From Humulus lupulus (lineage: Eukaryota; Streptophyta; Magnoliopsida; Rosales; Cannabaceae), in NCBI RefSeq assembly GCF_963169125.1, contig NC_084794.1, positions 228,814,219-228,878,218 of the forward strand: a DNA stretch of 64,000 nucleotides, given 5' to 3'. Each line of letters begins with the position of its first letter. The first letter of the stretch is position 1. Position numbers and translations under genes: made by a program. Shown here in pieces: positions 20,926 through 33,498 of the stretch. The notes under the pieces were generated by a model. That model saw nothing but the letters and a program-made list of their open reading frames with translations. It ran no database searches and was not told the origin of the DNA.

Positions 20926-22933
20926 TAATATATATATTCAGCCTTTCTTTCTTCTTCCCCGAGCGCACGAACCAGAGGCGGAGAAGGGCGATTTTCTGGG
21001 CAATTTCAGGGCAATTTTTTGACGATTTTGGCCGATTTTAGGCTATAAAGTCTCATTTGAGGTAAGTTTTTATTATTTATAAGTGTTGTATAATAGTTAG
21101 GATAATTTTCATACTTATTGTCTCTAGTTATTAAGGAATTGATATTGAGATTTTAGGGTTTATGAGTTGCGGTTTTGGGTGATTTTTGGCTCAACAAAGT
21201 GGATTTAAAGCATATTTGAGGTAGGATTTCAAGATTAAACAATGTATTATAGTTAGAATGGTATAAAAAATTGTTTTTGTGCATTTTTTTTTATGATTTG
21301 TGGGTTTTATTAGAAATATTAGTTTAAAGTATGAAAAATAATTTTTATGTATATTTGAGATACTATATTGTTTAATTTTAAGATGATACCACATTATTTA
21401 CTATTTTTAATTTTTTATTACTATTTAATCCGAAAATTATACATTTTTAATTAATTTTTAATGTTTGTTAAGTATATATATGTAAATATGTTTTGCTAAA
21501 ATGTATTTAATAATTGTCTAAAATAAGAAAAATAATTTAATTTGAATTTTACATACAAAATAGTAATTCAAGTTTATAATGTTTATAATTTTTTTTAATT
21601 TATATTATTATTTAATTAGAAAATTATATATATTTGTAATATTTATTAAAATTTAAGTAGGTTATTTATATATAGTTATGTTATTTTATTGATTTAGTAA
21701 TCTTTTATTAATTAATTAATTAAAAATTTTAAGTTGTGGTTTTAACTGAGATTTTTGCTTCAAATTTTTTATTTCAAGCACACATTTGAGGTTTTTAAGT
21801 TTCTAAAATTTCAATAATAAATTATTGTTAATCTAATTATTTAATGAAGTTTGTTTATTAATATTTTATTTATTAATTAATTTAGTTTTGTAGGTTGTGA
21901 ATTTAATAGCAAAGTGTGCTCTTTGCAAAGTGAAGTAAATTTGTTAGCAAGGATTATTAATTGCAAGTGGTACATACATTATCTTCTTTCTTGTTTTAGT
22001 ATTATTAAACTTTTGTTAGAGGAGTTTAAATATCTTAAATATTCATTCATAGTGAAGTAGGTTCTGAGATTAAAATTGTGTGTTTCGGTGATAACAGAAG
22101 GTTGAGAACTGTGTGTTTTAGTGAAGTAGGTTCTGGAAAATTTGTTTGTGTGCTGCGGAGCTATAAGGAAGAAACTTATTGTGTGTTATTTGAATTTTTT
22201 GACTTGTTGTTCACAGATGGTTAGATCACTATTATAGGGGAAATGCTGCTTGATTTTGTCTAGAATTATGTATTTTATTATTCTATTATTATATTTGTAT
22301 TGTGTTGTGCTTATTCGATTGGATTTGATTAGATTGACAGATGGTTAAGTTACTAATATAGGGGAAATGCTGCCCAATTTTTCGTATGCTTATTTAGTAT
22401 TTTTTTTTAGTTTAATTTTTCATAGACATAGTTAAAAATTTATTTATTATTAAAGTATATATAATTAAATAATAATTAACTAATATATTTTACTTTGTAT
22501 TTTTTTGTAGCTAAACACTACGCCATATACACCAGCACATATTAATGAACTGCGACAACACTGGGCGAACCATATGCTACCGATAATTCAAGGTCATCGT
22601 CCCACATATTAGGTTTTTTTTTACATTTTATTTCTTACCTTATGTCTAGCTAGCTAGAGTAATATTTGTTAATTTTGTATGTTTAACAACAAATATTACA
22701 ATTTTGTATATTTAGCTAACAAAAACATATTATATACACATTTCATTTTTATTAATGAAAATTCACAATTTAAATTTGCATATAATTTATATTTTTTAAT
22801 TAATATATTTAATTCTATTTCAAAAAAATATATATTTAATTCTATTTCAAAAATATATATATATTTAATTCTATTAATTAATATACTGAAAATAATTATT
22901 TAATTATTTTTTTAAAAAAATTACAAAAACCAA

Positions 22934-23215
22934 TGACGTCTCCCAGGGGGAGACGTTGGAAGTCTACAAAGTCTCCCCATGGGAGACGTTGTAGGTACCT
23001 ATGACGTCTCCCATGGGGAGACTTTGTAGACTTCGTACGTCTCCCCCTGGGAGACGTCATAGGTTGTACACGTACACCCTATGACGTCTCCCAGGGGGAG
23101 ACGTTGGAAGTCTACAAAGTCTCCCCATGGGAGACGTCATATGGCCACTTTAGATGGCTCCTACAACAACGTCTCCCCTAGGGGGAGACATTAAATGTCT
23201 ACAATGTCTCCCCCA
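22934..23215. repeat. Right subterminal inverted repeats of the second CACTA element
   Basis: At least eight GACGTCTCCC or GGGAGACGT copies in alternating orientation, several fused into palindromes such as GTCTCCCATGGGGAGAC. They are CpG-rich within an AT-rich element. Likely transposase-binding or methylation-sensitive sites by analogy with En/Spm. Confidence 0.8.
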
Positions 23216-23250
23216 TATAGCCATTAAATGTCTATTTTGTTGTAGTGTGA

Positions 23251-23740
23251 ATTAGACCGTAGAGAGATTTGTTTAGTTTGCAGACTTTAGTTGAATTGGG
23301 AGATTCTTCAAAACCTGAAGGCTGACTCATGTACACCTCTTCTTCCAGCTCGCCATTCAAGAAAGCATTTTTTACATCGAGTTGATGCAATTCCCAATCC
23401 AAGTTGACTGCTAACGAGAGCAATACTCTGATAGTATTGAGTTTCGCAACTAGAGCGAATGTCTCAGTGTAGTCAATTCCATAAGTTTGAGTAAATCCCT
23501 TGGCAACTAATCGAGCTTTGTACCTCTCAATGGATCCATTTGCATTGTACTTGACTGTAAACACCCATTTGCACCCTATTATCTTCTTATCTGGTGGTAA
23601 CTCCACCAGTCTCTAAGTTCTATTCTGTTCAAGTGCTTTTATCTCTTCGAGAACTGCTGCCTTCCATTGAGGAGTATCAAGTGCTTCATTGATGTTCCTG
23701 GGAATCACAAATTCTGATAGACTAGAGGTAAAAAATTTAA
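23251..23740 (-). pseudogene. Copia RT, N-terminal part
   Basis: The ORF 23606-23232 reads [57 protein letters not shown] and KSLYGL, all conserved copia RT blocks. It ends at the CACTA edge. Upstream sequence to about 23740 continues the linker in broken frames. Confidence 0.88.
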
Positions 23741-23826
23741 ATGGAGATGGAGATGAATTTCGAAATAGGGTGTTGAGTACAAGATCTAGTTTCTTTTATT
23801 AACGCAATAGGAATGTCTAGATCTGA

Positions 23827-25201
23827 CTAAGTGTTTGAGGGAGGAGTACCTGAATCATTTGTGGGAAGTGGTTCTATCACTGGATCAGGCTCTTGACTGT
23901 GATGAGGATTTGTGACTTGTTTATTTCTTCTGAAATACACCTGAATTTTTTTTTGTAAGTCTTGAGGTCTTTCTGTTTCTAAGATGTTCTCTGAAGAAGA
24001 AGAAGGATTTTCTTTTCTTGGATCTGAAGAGAATGGAGTGTCTAGAGGTTTTTCTGGATCTGAAGAAAATGGAGTGTCTAGAGGTAATTCTAAACCCCAC
24101 GGCCACTGAGCTTCTTGCTTGTGATGACTATGCTCCCTCTGAAGCAAGGTGGGGTGAAATATGGATTTAAAAAAAAAAAAAGTTACATCACTTGACATGT
24201 ATGATTTTTTTGTGAGTGGACAATAGCAACGATAACCTTTCTGGGTAGGAGAATAACCCAGGAACACTGTTTTTATTGCTCTAGGATCAAGTTTACTACG
24301 ATTGTGAGAGTGAACGTGAACAAAAGCAGTGCAGCCAAAAACTTTGACTGGTAGAGAATTTGAAGAAGTGTGAGGATAGAGTGATTGAAGGAAAAAATAT
24401 GGTGTCTTGAATTGAAGGGGTCGACTTGGAAGGCGGTTAATGAGGTATGTAGCAGTGAGAACAACATTGCCCCAAAGATATTTTGGAACATGCATAGTGA
24501 ACATGAGAGCACAGGCTACTTCTAAGAGTGACGATTTTTCCGTTCAGCAACCCCATTCTGTTGCCGAGTATCGACACACGAACTTTGATGAACAATCCCG
24601 TTTTGGAGAAGGTAGGGACCAAGAGTGGTATTGAAATATTCAGTACCATTGTCGGCACGAAGTATTCTGATAGAGGTTTGAAATTGTGTTTGGATCATAT
24701 GATGAAAGTTTTGAAAAACCTGACATGTATCAGACTTATGCTTAAGCAGATAAACTCAAGTAATACGTGTGTGATCATCAATAAACATAATAAACCAACG
24801 CTTACCATGAGCAGTAGAGACCTTGGATGGTCCCCCAAATATCACTATGAACAAGAGAGAAAGGACTAGAAGGTATATACATCCTTGGAGGAAATGAAAC
24901 AAGTGTATGTTTGGCAAATTGACAGATATCGCATTGAAATTCAGCATCATTTTTATTGAAAAATAAAAATGGAAACAGATGTTTTAAATATAAAAAACTT
25001 GGATACCCAAGTCGACAATGCCATAACATAATGGTATTAAAATTGGAATCAGAAGCAGAGTTTGAAACATAAGTAGAAAAGGAACTTGGAACTTTGTTGG
25101 TTGGATGTTTCCTGTCGAAGAAATAAAGTCCGTCACGAATCTTAGCATTGCCAATCGTCCTCCCCGATGATAGATCCTAACATTGGCAAGAATTGGACAC
25201 A
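23827..25201 (-). pseudogene. Copia integrase, degenerate
   Basis: Pieces in several frames can be read leftward. LWHCRLGYPSFLYLKHLFPF (GAG-pre-integrase) is near 25029, FSLVHSDIWGTIQG near 24850, ILRADNGTEYFN near 24660 and QQNGVAERKNR near 24550. A C-terminal copia integrase extension follows in ORF 24504-23827 (PSRPLQFKTPYFFLQ, KVFGCTAFVHVH, FLGYSPTQKGYRCY). Multiple frameshifts exclude function. The right edge is the solo LTR at 25207. Confidence 0.85.
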
Positions 25202-25206
25202 AATTT

Positions 25207-26382
25207 TGTTATATTATTTTATAATATAATGTAATATTATATTATATTATAATATAATGTTTTAGATTAAATAAATGTGACAAAGTGTGTCACATATTGT
25301 AACATATAATAGAGAGTTACAATATTTAGATATATGAGATATATCCAAATAATGTAACATATTTGGTGTTACAAATTTGTAACTTCCAAATATTACCCTT
25401 TATTGTGTAAAATTGTTGTTACACAATATTGAGATGAATTTCATAAAACCATATGTGATATGGCTGTTAGAGATATGATTTTAACCCCAATAATGTGTTT
25501 TGGGAGTTACAAAATCATTTGGGAGGGTTTGGAACCGTTTAGAAAAATAGCACATTTTTTGTGCTGAAATTGGTAAGTGGCTGCGGCTACCAACATTCAG
25601 TGGCCATGGTCTGTGGGTCAGAGACCAGTGGCCACGACCACTAATGTCTCTGGCCGCGGCCATAGGCCAAAACTGACCAAATTTTCAGTTTTTTCAATCT
25701 TTGTTGAACGGCTCAAAAAACCCAAATAACTCCCAAATCTCATTTTTAATTCCATATTAATCCAATTAAACATTGGTAACAGCCATGGGGGTTGGTGGAA
25801 TTTGAAATTCAAAGGGTGTCTCTAAACTCTATAAATAGGAGCCTATAGCTCACTTGTAAGACACAACATTTCTATCCATTAGAGCACTTGGCTAGAAACA
25901 CCTTGAGGCTTGATAATTCCAGAAAGCTTTTCCTATAATCTGTGAGAGATCCCTTAGTGCTTGAGTTAGGGGGAAATAAGCTTTTGGACAAAGGTTTTAA
26001 ACCTTGTTCAAGTTGGTGATCCCCAACCCTCTTCACTTAGGTTGTGTAAGTGAGAGTTTTTTGTATTTCTGTTATTCTTTCTATTGTATTGTTTTCTTCT
26101 TATTCTCTTGTTCTTTTTACTTGTATTTCTTGTTCAAGAGTTGTAATCTTTTCTTTTCTTTTGTTTCAAACACTTTACTTTATTTGTAACCTTTTGCTTA
26201 GAGTTGTATTTTACTATTCTATTCTTCTTCATCATCTTCTTCATTTCCTTTGTTTTATTTGTATTTTCAGTTATAGAGTTGTAACACTTTATTTAATCAA
26301 TCCTTGTCTATTATAATATTTTGCATAGAGTTGTAACATATCATTATCAATTTCCATTGAGGCAATTTATATTTTCCTAACA
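25207..26382 (+). mobile_element. Solo LTR inserted in the copia protease region
   Basis: The 1,176-bp sequence runs from TGTTATATT to TTCCTAACA with the target duplication AATTT at 25202-25206 and 26383-26387 and no coding sequence. A TATA box (TATAAATA) at 25830-25837 gives plus orientation. The 5' end is extremely AT-rich. A CpG-palindrome module with GGCCGCGGCC lies at about 25570-25670. Confidence 0.88.
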
Positions 26383-26387
26383 AATTT

Positions 26388-27732
26388 AGCAAGGCAATTG
26401 TTATCAAAAGTCAATTTGTGAACATAAATTAAATTGCATTTTAAAGAAGGAACATAAAGAACTGATTTAAGAAGTAAATCAGTGGACAATTTAATGGTGC
26501 CAATTCCTACAATAGGGGATTGAGTGCCATTTGCAATCTTGACATTAGTCTTTGTCGAACAGGGACAATAAGAATCAAATAAATGAGATGAAACTGTCAT
26601 GTGATCTGTTACACCAGAATCGATTATCCACGGAGTTTGGGCAGCGGAAGAGAAATTAACGGAATGTGCCACTGAAGCACTATGAGATTCGGATCCAGAT
26701 TCGAGTGCCATGGAAGATCGACTCAAGATAGTATACAATTGTTCAATTTATGCATTACTGAAGGAAGGGACAGCAGTATTTTTAGTTTCACTCTGAACGT
26801 GGTTGGCCTTTTTTTCATTCTGGTGACAAGGAGTCCAGTTTGGTGGTTTTCCATGAATTTCCCAACAGGTAGACCGGGTGTGACCATGACGTTGACAATG
26901 ATCACACAAAGGTCTGTCACCCTTCCGATTAGGTCGAGGATCAGGATTGGATTTGCCAGATTGTGGTTGGCCGGTTTTAGAAACAAGTGCCGAACTTTTA
27001 ATTGATTGTGGTTTCGAGTTATTGAGCATGATGTGACGGCGTGCTTCTTCACGTCTGACCTCAGAGAATGCTTCTTCAGTATCAGGAAATGGAGAGCGAC
27101 CAACCAGACTACCTCTAACTTCATCCAGATTGTTGTTCAACCCCGTAAGGAACTCGAAGACGCGTTCTTTCTCTAGTTGTTGTCGCTGGATTGTGGTACA
27201 GTTGGCACATAGTGGTGTGGTATCCAGATCCAGATCAAGTTCCTGCCATAAGTCTTGTAAATTCGAAAAATATTGGGTAACAGTTTAATTACCTTGCTTA
27301 ATCTCTCAGTTTGGTGCGGATCTCAAAAATTTGAGAAGCGTTACCAAGGTCAGAGTACATTTTTCGAGCAGCGTCCCATACTTCCTTAGCAGTCTTAAAG
27401 AATAAAAATCTGAAGCTAATTTTTTGATCCATCGAATTAATTAGCCATGCAAGAACTATAGAGTTTTTAGCTTGCCATACTTTGTACATAGGATCAGTGG
27501 AAGGTGGTGTCGGGAGATCACCAGTGATGTACCCAAGTTTCCCACATCCACAAATGACGAGTTTGACTGATTGAGCCCACTGAAGATAATTTTTTCCATC
27601 AAGCTTGTGGGCTGTGATATGAAGAGAGCTATTGTCATGGCTATACAGAGATCCTATAGAGCCACTGGATTGAGCTTGCGATGGAGGAATAGATCCTCTC
27701 GTCTCAGAAGAAACTTCCTCACTGGTAGACAT
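26388..27732 (-). pseudogene. Copia gag and protease, degenerate
   Basis: Gag starts at 27732 (MSTSEEVSSETRGS) with HITAHKLDGKNYLQWAQSVK and VWQAKNSIVLAWLINSMDQK. The frame is lost near 27298 and resumes at 27140-26748. That part has the zinc knuckle CDHCQRHGHTRSTCWEIHGK. Protease follows at 26738-26388 with WIIDSGVTDHMT (active-site Asp present) and VLYVPSLKCNL. A stop separates gag from protease near 26748. The protease is cut at 26388 by the solo LTR. Confidence 0.88.
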
Positions 27733-28178
27733 TGTCGGATTGAAGGAAAAAATGGCAGCGCAAAAAAAATTGGGCCTGGGTGACTTGGGCTTCAGACAGA
27801 GGGCTTTTTTTGTGGGCCTGGGTTAATAAGGATTCAGGCATAGGGTTTTTGGGCCTGGATTAATAAGGCTTCAGACAGTTTTTAAAAAAAAGAAACTATT
27901 TTTTTTTCTGGGACTTGACGAAGGGACAAAGGTGTTGGGACTTCACGAAGCAGGGAATCGCCTGGAGCACAGACTGATTCGCCTGAGAGCCTGGAACACG
28001 CTGGACTACTTCGTTTGGGACGTGCGAATGGACAGAGGAACAACTTAATTGGTGCACGAGAGATAAAACCTCGCCTGGAGCACTTTGAACGTCATTTGAA
28101 AGCTGAGGAACGATCAACATAAAAATTGGAGAAAAACCAGAGGGTGGTCAGGAGAGAGAGCAAATCGAGAGCCTTAGT

Positions 28179-28190
28179 TCTCTGATACCA
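28179..28190 (-). other. Primer-binding site of the older copia element
   Basis: TGGTATCAGAGA directly follows the LTR on the minus strand and matches the 3' end complement of initiator-Met tRNA almost exactly. Confidence 0.85.
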
Positions 28191-28361
28191 TATAAAGAAC
28201 AGTAGGGAAATAATTTTTATTTATGTGTATATTACAACCTAAAATAGAGAGAATATATAAGGGAAATACAATTAACCACCCTAAAAATTTGAAACGATTA
28301 GAATACTAAATAAATGAAATATTAAAAAATAGAAACTACTCCTATTCGTAACTGTTAAACA
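28191..28361 (-). repeat. 5' LTR of the older copia element
   Basis: A 171-bp partner of 19355-19524. It differs by several substitutions and small indels, for example in the A-run near 28300 and one extra A in the terminal TGTTTAACA. Confidence 0.9.
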
Positions 28362-28366
28362 ATATA

Positions 28367-28783
28367 TATCATCCACAAAATTAAATATTGACAGGGATTT
28401 TTCCACCCTAACAAACCCAATTCTCAATCCCCTCCAAAAAAAAAAAAAAACAAAAACTAATTCTCAAAATATATATTTTTCTTTGGACAAATAGAAATTT
28501 TCCCTCCTGAACTATTGCCCTTGTAGAGTTTTACCTTCCAAATTTTTATGCTTGGCAAAAATTTCTCCAGAACTATAGTAACCATTGCAAACGTGCCCCT
28601 TCTGTCATATTCAATTCATTTTTTTTAAACAGTTTGTTAATGTGGCTACCTGTCGCAGGCATAGTTGCACTAGTAGGGTCTATTTAACTAACTAAAGTTA
28701 GTCAAAATTGAGTTTATTAATGCTAAATATACAAACATTTGCTCCTAAAAGAAACCGAGATGCTTGGTTCGATTGGGTCACAA
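28367..28783. other. AT-rich spacer
   Basis: No gene or repeat boundary is visible; it contains A-runs near 28430-28450. It precedes the tandem duplication. Confidence 0.5.
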
Positions 28784-29780
28784 AAGTTGTCAAAAGTCTT
28801 GGGTACATACAAGGTCGAACTGATCATACATTGTTCATTAAGCAATCAGGAAAAAGGAAAATTACTCTCCTGATAGTATATATCGATGATATAATTGTCA
28901 CTGGAAGTAATGCCAAGGAGATAAGTCTAATCAAAGAGATGATGGCAAAGGAGTTTGAAGTTAAAGTTCTCGGGGCATTAAAATATTTTCTAGGTATGGA
29001 AATTGCCAGAAGCAAAAAAGGCATTTTTGTATCTCAATGAAAATATACTCTTGATCTCAGAAACTGGGATGCTCGGTTGCAAGCCTAGCAGAACTCCAAT
29101 TGAACTTGGAGACAAGACTAAAATGTTTGAAGGAGATTCAGTTGAGAAAGGAAGATACCAACACCTAGTAGAGAAGCTTATTTATCTATCTCATCAGTAT
29201 ATGCACGATCCGTGTCAAGGCCATCTCAATGCTGTGTATAGAATCTTGAGATATCCGAAACAAGCACCAAGAAAGGAACTATTCTTCAAAAAGACAAAAA
29301 AAAGAAAGGTTGAAGTCTTTACAGATGTTGACTGGGCTAGATCAATTAATGACAGGAAATCTACATCCGGTTATTGTACCCTACTATGAGGTAATCTAGT
29401 TACTTGGAGAAGTAAAAAGCAAATCGTTGTTGCAAGAAGCAATGTAGAAGCAGAATTTAGGGCTTTGGCTCATGGGGTATGTGAAGTTATATGGAAAAAA
29501 TTATTGCTTGGACAATTAAAGATAGAATACGAAGCTCCTATCCAATTATTCTGCGACAACAAGTCCACCATTAGCACATAGTCCTGTACATCATGACAGA
29601 ATCAAGTAGAAGTGGATTGACACTTTATCAAAGAAAAAATTGATGAGGGATAATCAACGTTAAGCATGTGCACACTGATCAACAACTGGCATATGTACTA
29701 ACTAAGGGACTATCTGAACGAGTATTTAATTTCCTTACAAACAAGCTTGGACTTATTAACATCTATAGTCAAGCTTGAGG
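28784..29780 (+). pseudogene. Copia RT-RNase H fragment, unit 1
   Basis: Reads KVVKSLGYIQGRTDHTLFIK and IVYIDDIIVTGSN, with the catalytic Asp pair present. It then reaches a stop after IFVSQ (29038) and a short deletion before KPSRTPIELGDKTKMFEGDS. RNase H reads EVFTDVDWARSINDRKSTSG followed by further stops. It starts abruptly inside RT, so only the 3' third of the element is present. Confidence 0.87.
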
Positions 29781-29785
29781 GGGAA

Positions 29786-30044
29786 TGTTGACAGCCAGGA
29801 AATAAAATCACAAAGATATGCAATATTATTTGTTGTTTTAGATGTGATAGCTGCAGTCTTTTATTGTATATAAGTTTCCTTATTTATAGGGTTTTTATTC
29901 TTTAACATTTATTGTGATTATTTTGTACAGTCCCTATAAAAGAGCAAACCTAGTATTGATCGAAGATACAAGAAAAACAATTTCAAATCTTCTCTCATTT
30001 TATTCTTTAATACAAAACTGTTGTTTCATAAGAAAGAAATCAAC
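29786..30044 (+). repeat. Copia 3' LTR, unit 1
   Basis: Starts TGTTGACAGCC after the purine tract GCTTGAGGGGGAA and probably ends ATCAACA. The right end is less certain because the partner LTR is absent. Confidence 0.6.
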
Positions 30045-30839
30045 ATCACTACCAATTACCAAACTCAACTTTCTCTGGTTTGAAAAAATGGAATAGACTT
30101 AGACATGGCCAAACCAACATATGGCAGTCTAAGTATGGTTTTCAAGTTCAAAGTACATTAAGCTTTCAAAAGATTTAACCAAAATCAACTCATTGGTGGC
30201 TATTTAATAAAATAATTGCCAACAATATTACATATAATATGATAATTAAGCTGGGATAGGAACAAATGCGAAGCTGGGTCTTGGCAGACTTGGCACACAA
30301 AATTCTCTCAATGAGTTTGACATTACAATTACAGTTAGAACATTGTTATGAAACTTATTTTAAAGCTCCCACCTAACTTGAAGTCTTGATCAAAACAAAT
30401 TATAAGCCTACAACTGATGAAATAATACATCCTATAATCTAATTATCCATTTCTCTAAATGTCACATTCTTCATTTGCAACAACATACATTCGCCATGTT
30501 ATATGCTCCAATATTCATACAAAAAATGCAATAAATTTTCTAACAAAGCTACCAAGAAAGTGCATCATCAGTAGCAAGGTCGTAATACGTAACCAACCTG
30601 GACGCCAAATATATATGCTATAGATCATGTTGTCACCAAGCTTGCATTGTAAGGCATTCGTAGTACACATGAAGTTGACGATAAAAGAAGCCATTAAGGA
30701 GAAGCTTATGCTTTAAAACATTTGTTGAGGCTAATTATACTACAGATAGCTTCAGTGGAGATAGAGCTCAGTAAGACTGCAAAACGAGCAATTGATTGAA
30801 CATCTACAAGGCTACACCAAAAGCTACACCAGGTTCTCG

Positions 30840-31860
30840 AAAGTTGTCAAAAGTCTTGGGTACACACAGGGTCAAACTGATCATACATTGTTCATTAAGC
30901 AATCAGGAAAAAGGAAAATTAATATCTTGATAGTATATGTCGATGATATAATTGTCACTAGAAGTAATACCGAGGAGATAAGTCTAATCAAAGAGATGAT
31001 GGGAAAGGCGTTCGAAGTCAAAGATCTCGGGCATTAAAAATATTTTCTAGGTATGGAAATTGCCAGAAGCAAAAAAAGCATTTATGTATCTCAACAAAAA
31101 TATACTCTTGATCTCCTAAAAGAAACCGGGATGCTCGGTTGCAAGCCTAGCAAAACTCCAATTGAACTTGGAGACAAGACTAAAATGTTTGAAGGAGATC
31201 CAGTTGAGAAAGGAAGATACCAGCACCCAGCAGGGAAGCTTATATATCTATCTCATCAATATATGCACGATTTGTGTCAAGGCCATCTCAATGCTGTGTA
31301 TAGAATCTTGAGATATCTGAAGCAAGCACCAGGAAAGGGACTATTATTCAAAATGACAAATGAAAGAAAGGTTGAAGTCTTTACAGATGCTAACTGGGCT
31401 AGATCAATTAATTAGAGGAAATCTACCTCCGGTTATTGTACCCTACTATGGGGTAATCTAGTTACTTGGAGAAGTAAAAAAGCAAACCGTTGTTGCAGGA
31501 AACATTGTAGAAGCAGAATTTAGGGCTATGGTTCACAGGGTATGTGAAGTTACATGGCTAAAACGACTGATTAGAGAATTAAAGATAGAATATGAAGCTC
31601 CTATCCAATTATTCTGTGACAACAAGTCCACCATCAGAATAGCACATAATCATGTACATCATGGCAGAACCAAGTATGTAGAAGTGGATCGACACTTTAT
31701 TAAAGAAAAAATTGATGGATGGATAATCAGCGTTAAGCATGTGCACACTGATCAACAACTGGCGGATATACTAACAAAGGGACTATCTGAATGAGTATTT
31801 AATTTCCTTACGAACAAGCTTGGAATTATTAACATTTACAGAACCGTCAAGCTTGAGGGG
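30840..31860 (+). pseudogene. Copia RT-RNase H fragment, unit 2
   Basis: Better preserved than unit 1. It reads KVVKSLGYTQGQTDHTLFIK and IVYVDDIIVTRSN, then a break near 31036, then MEIARSKKSIYVSQQKYTLD to EVFTDANWARS. A stop follows, then VCEVTWLKRLIRELKIEYEA and LADILTKGLSE. RNase H catalytic stretches are recognisable but not in one frame. Confidence 0.87.
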
Positions 31861-31862
31861 AG

Positions 31863-32124
31863 TGTTGACAGCCAGGAAATAAAATCACAAAGATACACAA
31901 TATTACCTGTAGTTTTAGATGTGATAGTTGTAGTCTTTTATTGTATATAAGTTTCCTTATTTATAGGGTTTTTTATTCTTTAATATTTATTGTGATTATT
32001 TTGTACAGTCCCTATAAAAGGGCATACCTAGTATTGATTGAAGATACAAGAAAACACAGTTTCAAATCTTCTCTCATTTTATTCTTTAATACAAAACTGT
32101 TGTTTCATAAGAAAGAAATCAACA
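31863..32124 (+). repeat. Copia 3' LTR, unit 2
   Basis: Same boundaries as the unit 1 LTR (TGTTGACAGCC to ATCAACA), 262 bp against 259 bp. Confidence 0.6.
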
Positions 32125-32911
32125 TCACTACCAATTACCAAACTCAACTTTCTCTGGTTTAAAAAAATGGAATAGACTTAGACATGGCTAGACCAACATA
32201 TGGCAGTCTAAGTATGGGTTTCAAGTTCAAAGTACATTAAGCTTTCAAAAGATTTAACCAAAATCAAGGATATGGCAAAATCAACTCATTGGTGGCTATT
32301 TAATAAAATAATTGCCAACAGTATTACATATAATATGATAATCAATTATATTAAGCTGGGATAGGAACAAATGCGAAGCTGGGTCTTGGCAGACTTGGCA
32401 CACAGAATACGAAATTGAAATTACAATTACAGTCAGAACATTGCTATGAAACTTATTTTAAAGCTCCCCACCTAACTTGAAGTCTTGATCAAAACAAATT
32501 ATAAGCCTACAACGAAATAATACATCCTAAAATCTAATTATCCATTTCTCTAAACGTCACATTCTTCATTTGCAACAACATACATTTGCCATGTTATATG
32601 CTCCAATATTCATACAAAGTATGCAATAAATTTTCTAACAGAGCTACCAAGAAAGTGCATCATCAGCAACAAGGTCGTAATACGTGACCAACCTGGATGC
32701 CATATATATATGCTATAGATCATGTTGTCACCAAGCCTGCATTGTAAGGCATTCGCAGTACACATGAAGTTGACGATAAAAGAAGCCATTAAGGAGAAGC
32801 TTATCCTTTAAAACATTTGTTGAGGCTAATTATACTACAGATAGTTTCAGTGGAGATAGAGCTCAGTAAGACTGCAAAACGAGTAATTGATTAAACATCT
32901 ACAAGGCTACA

Positions 32912-33498
32912 TCTTAAAAGAAACAGCCAATAAAAAAAAATCTTCATAAAATTAGATCTTGTAATTAAAAGGAATACTAATTGAAAGTATAGCAAGAAAA
33001 TTTATGGTTAAAACTTAAAAGTGACAATAAGATAATATTATCTTCATTCTTTCACAAGATAAAACCAGCTGTTAAAGTTCAAAAGGCCTTTCATTCTAGT
33101 GCAAGTGCATTCCAACTAAATTTCCAATTTCAATCTTCAATATAGGCTCACATGAAAGAGAAATTTGTTGGGATGTTATCTCTGAAGAAAAAACAATCTC
33201 CATTGAGCAGAATGCAACCTTAAAAGATAAGCTACTAAAACCAATGAAGAACTGAATAAGTAAATTGAATTAGCAACAGCAATAAATGAAAGCAGAAAAC
33301 TTCAATACGCAGACAAATTAGCATGAAGTTAGTAACAAGCTGCAATATAAAGATAGTCGACCGCAAAATAATAATTTCCTTTTGAAGCCTTAAGAGGATA
33401 AGGAATAATACATTTAATATTTATATTTACAGCACGAACTAAATGAAGAACTCTAAGCTAAATGTGGAAAAACCTAGCATCTTACACAATAGGTGCTT
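32912..33498. other. Spacer and probable 3' region of the FHA gene
   Basis: No coding sequence. The part next to 33498 is probably the 3' untranslated region of the leftward FHA gene. A/T-rich, without a clear repeat. Confidence 0.5.

Larger units (their letters stand above)
20602..23247. mobile_element. Second non-autonomous CACTA transposon, in copia RT
   Basis: The ends are CACTACAACAA and TTGTTGTAGTG, and the three-base target duplication TGA lies at 20599-20601 and 23248-23250. The element is 2,646 bp with a very AT-rich middle and no transposase. The arms carry a different motif from the first CACTA element: palindromes of the GACGTCTCCC/GGGAGACGTC type at both ends, plus a 29-bp near-perfect palindrome at 20637-20665. 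The interruption falls between the SLYGL motif of RT and the downstream QSPRA region, a reading that confirms both edges. Confidence 0.92.
19355..28361 (-). mobile_element. Older Ty1/copia retrotransposon with two nested insertions
   Basis: The short LTRs lie at 19355-19524 and 28191-28361, and the target duplication ATATA at 19350-19354 and 28362-28366. The primer-binding site TGGTATCAGAGA directly follows the right LTR (28179-28190, minus strand). The order leftward is gag, protease, integrase, RT and RNase H, with stops and frameshifts in each. It is interrupted in protease/integrase by a solo LTR (25207-26382) and in RT by a CACTA element (20602-23247). LTR differences and the many lesions make it older than the copia element at 9930. 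Confidence 0.93.
28784..30817 (+). repeat. Tandem duplication, unit 1
   Basis: About 2.05 kb, repeated next door at 30840-32911 at high identity. The unit contains the 3' end of a copia element (RT to RNase H), its LTR, and about 770 bp of non-LTR flanking DNA. Because the flank is shared, this is a duplication of chromosomal DNA after the retrotransposon had inserted, not two insertions. Confidence 0.9.
30840..32911 (+). repeat. Tandem duplication, unit 2
   Basis: The second copy, starting at the same RT codon and ending after the same flanking sequence (ATCTACAAGGCTAC). Substitutions and small indels are scattered along its length. One deletion at the RT-RNase H junction in unit 1 is absent here. 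Confidence 0.9.

Noticed and set aside
27896..28120. Possible extra gene between the copia LTR and gag
   Set aside because: It lies in the untranslated leader of the copia element after the primer-binding site; no domain is seen.
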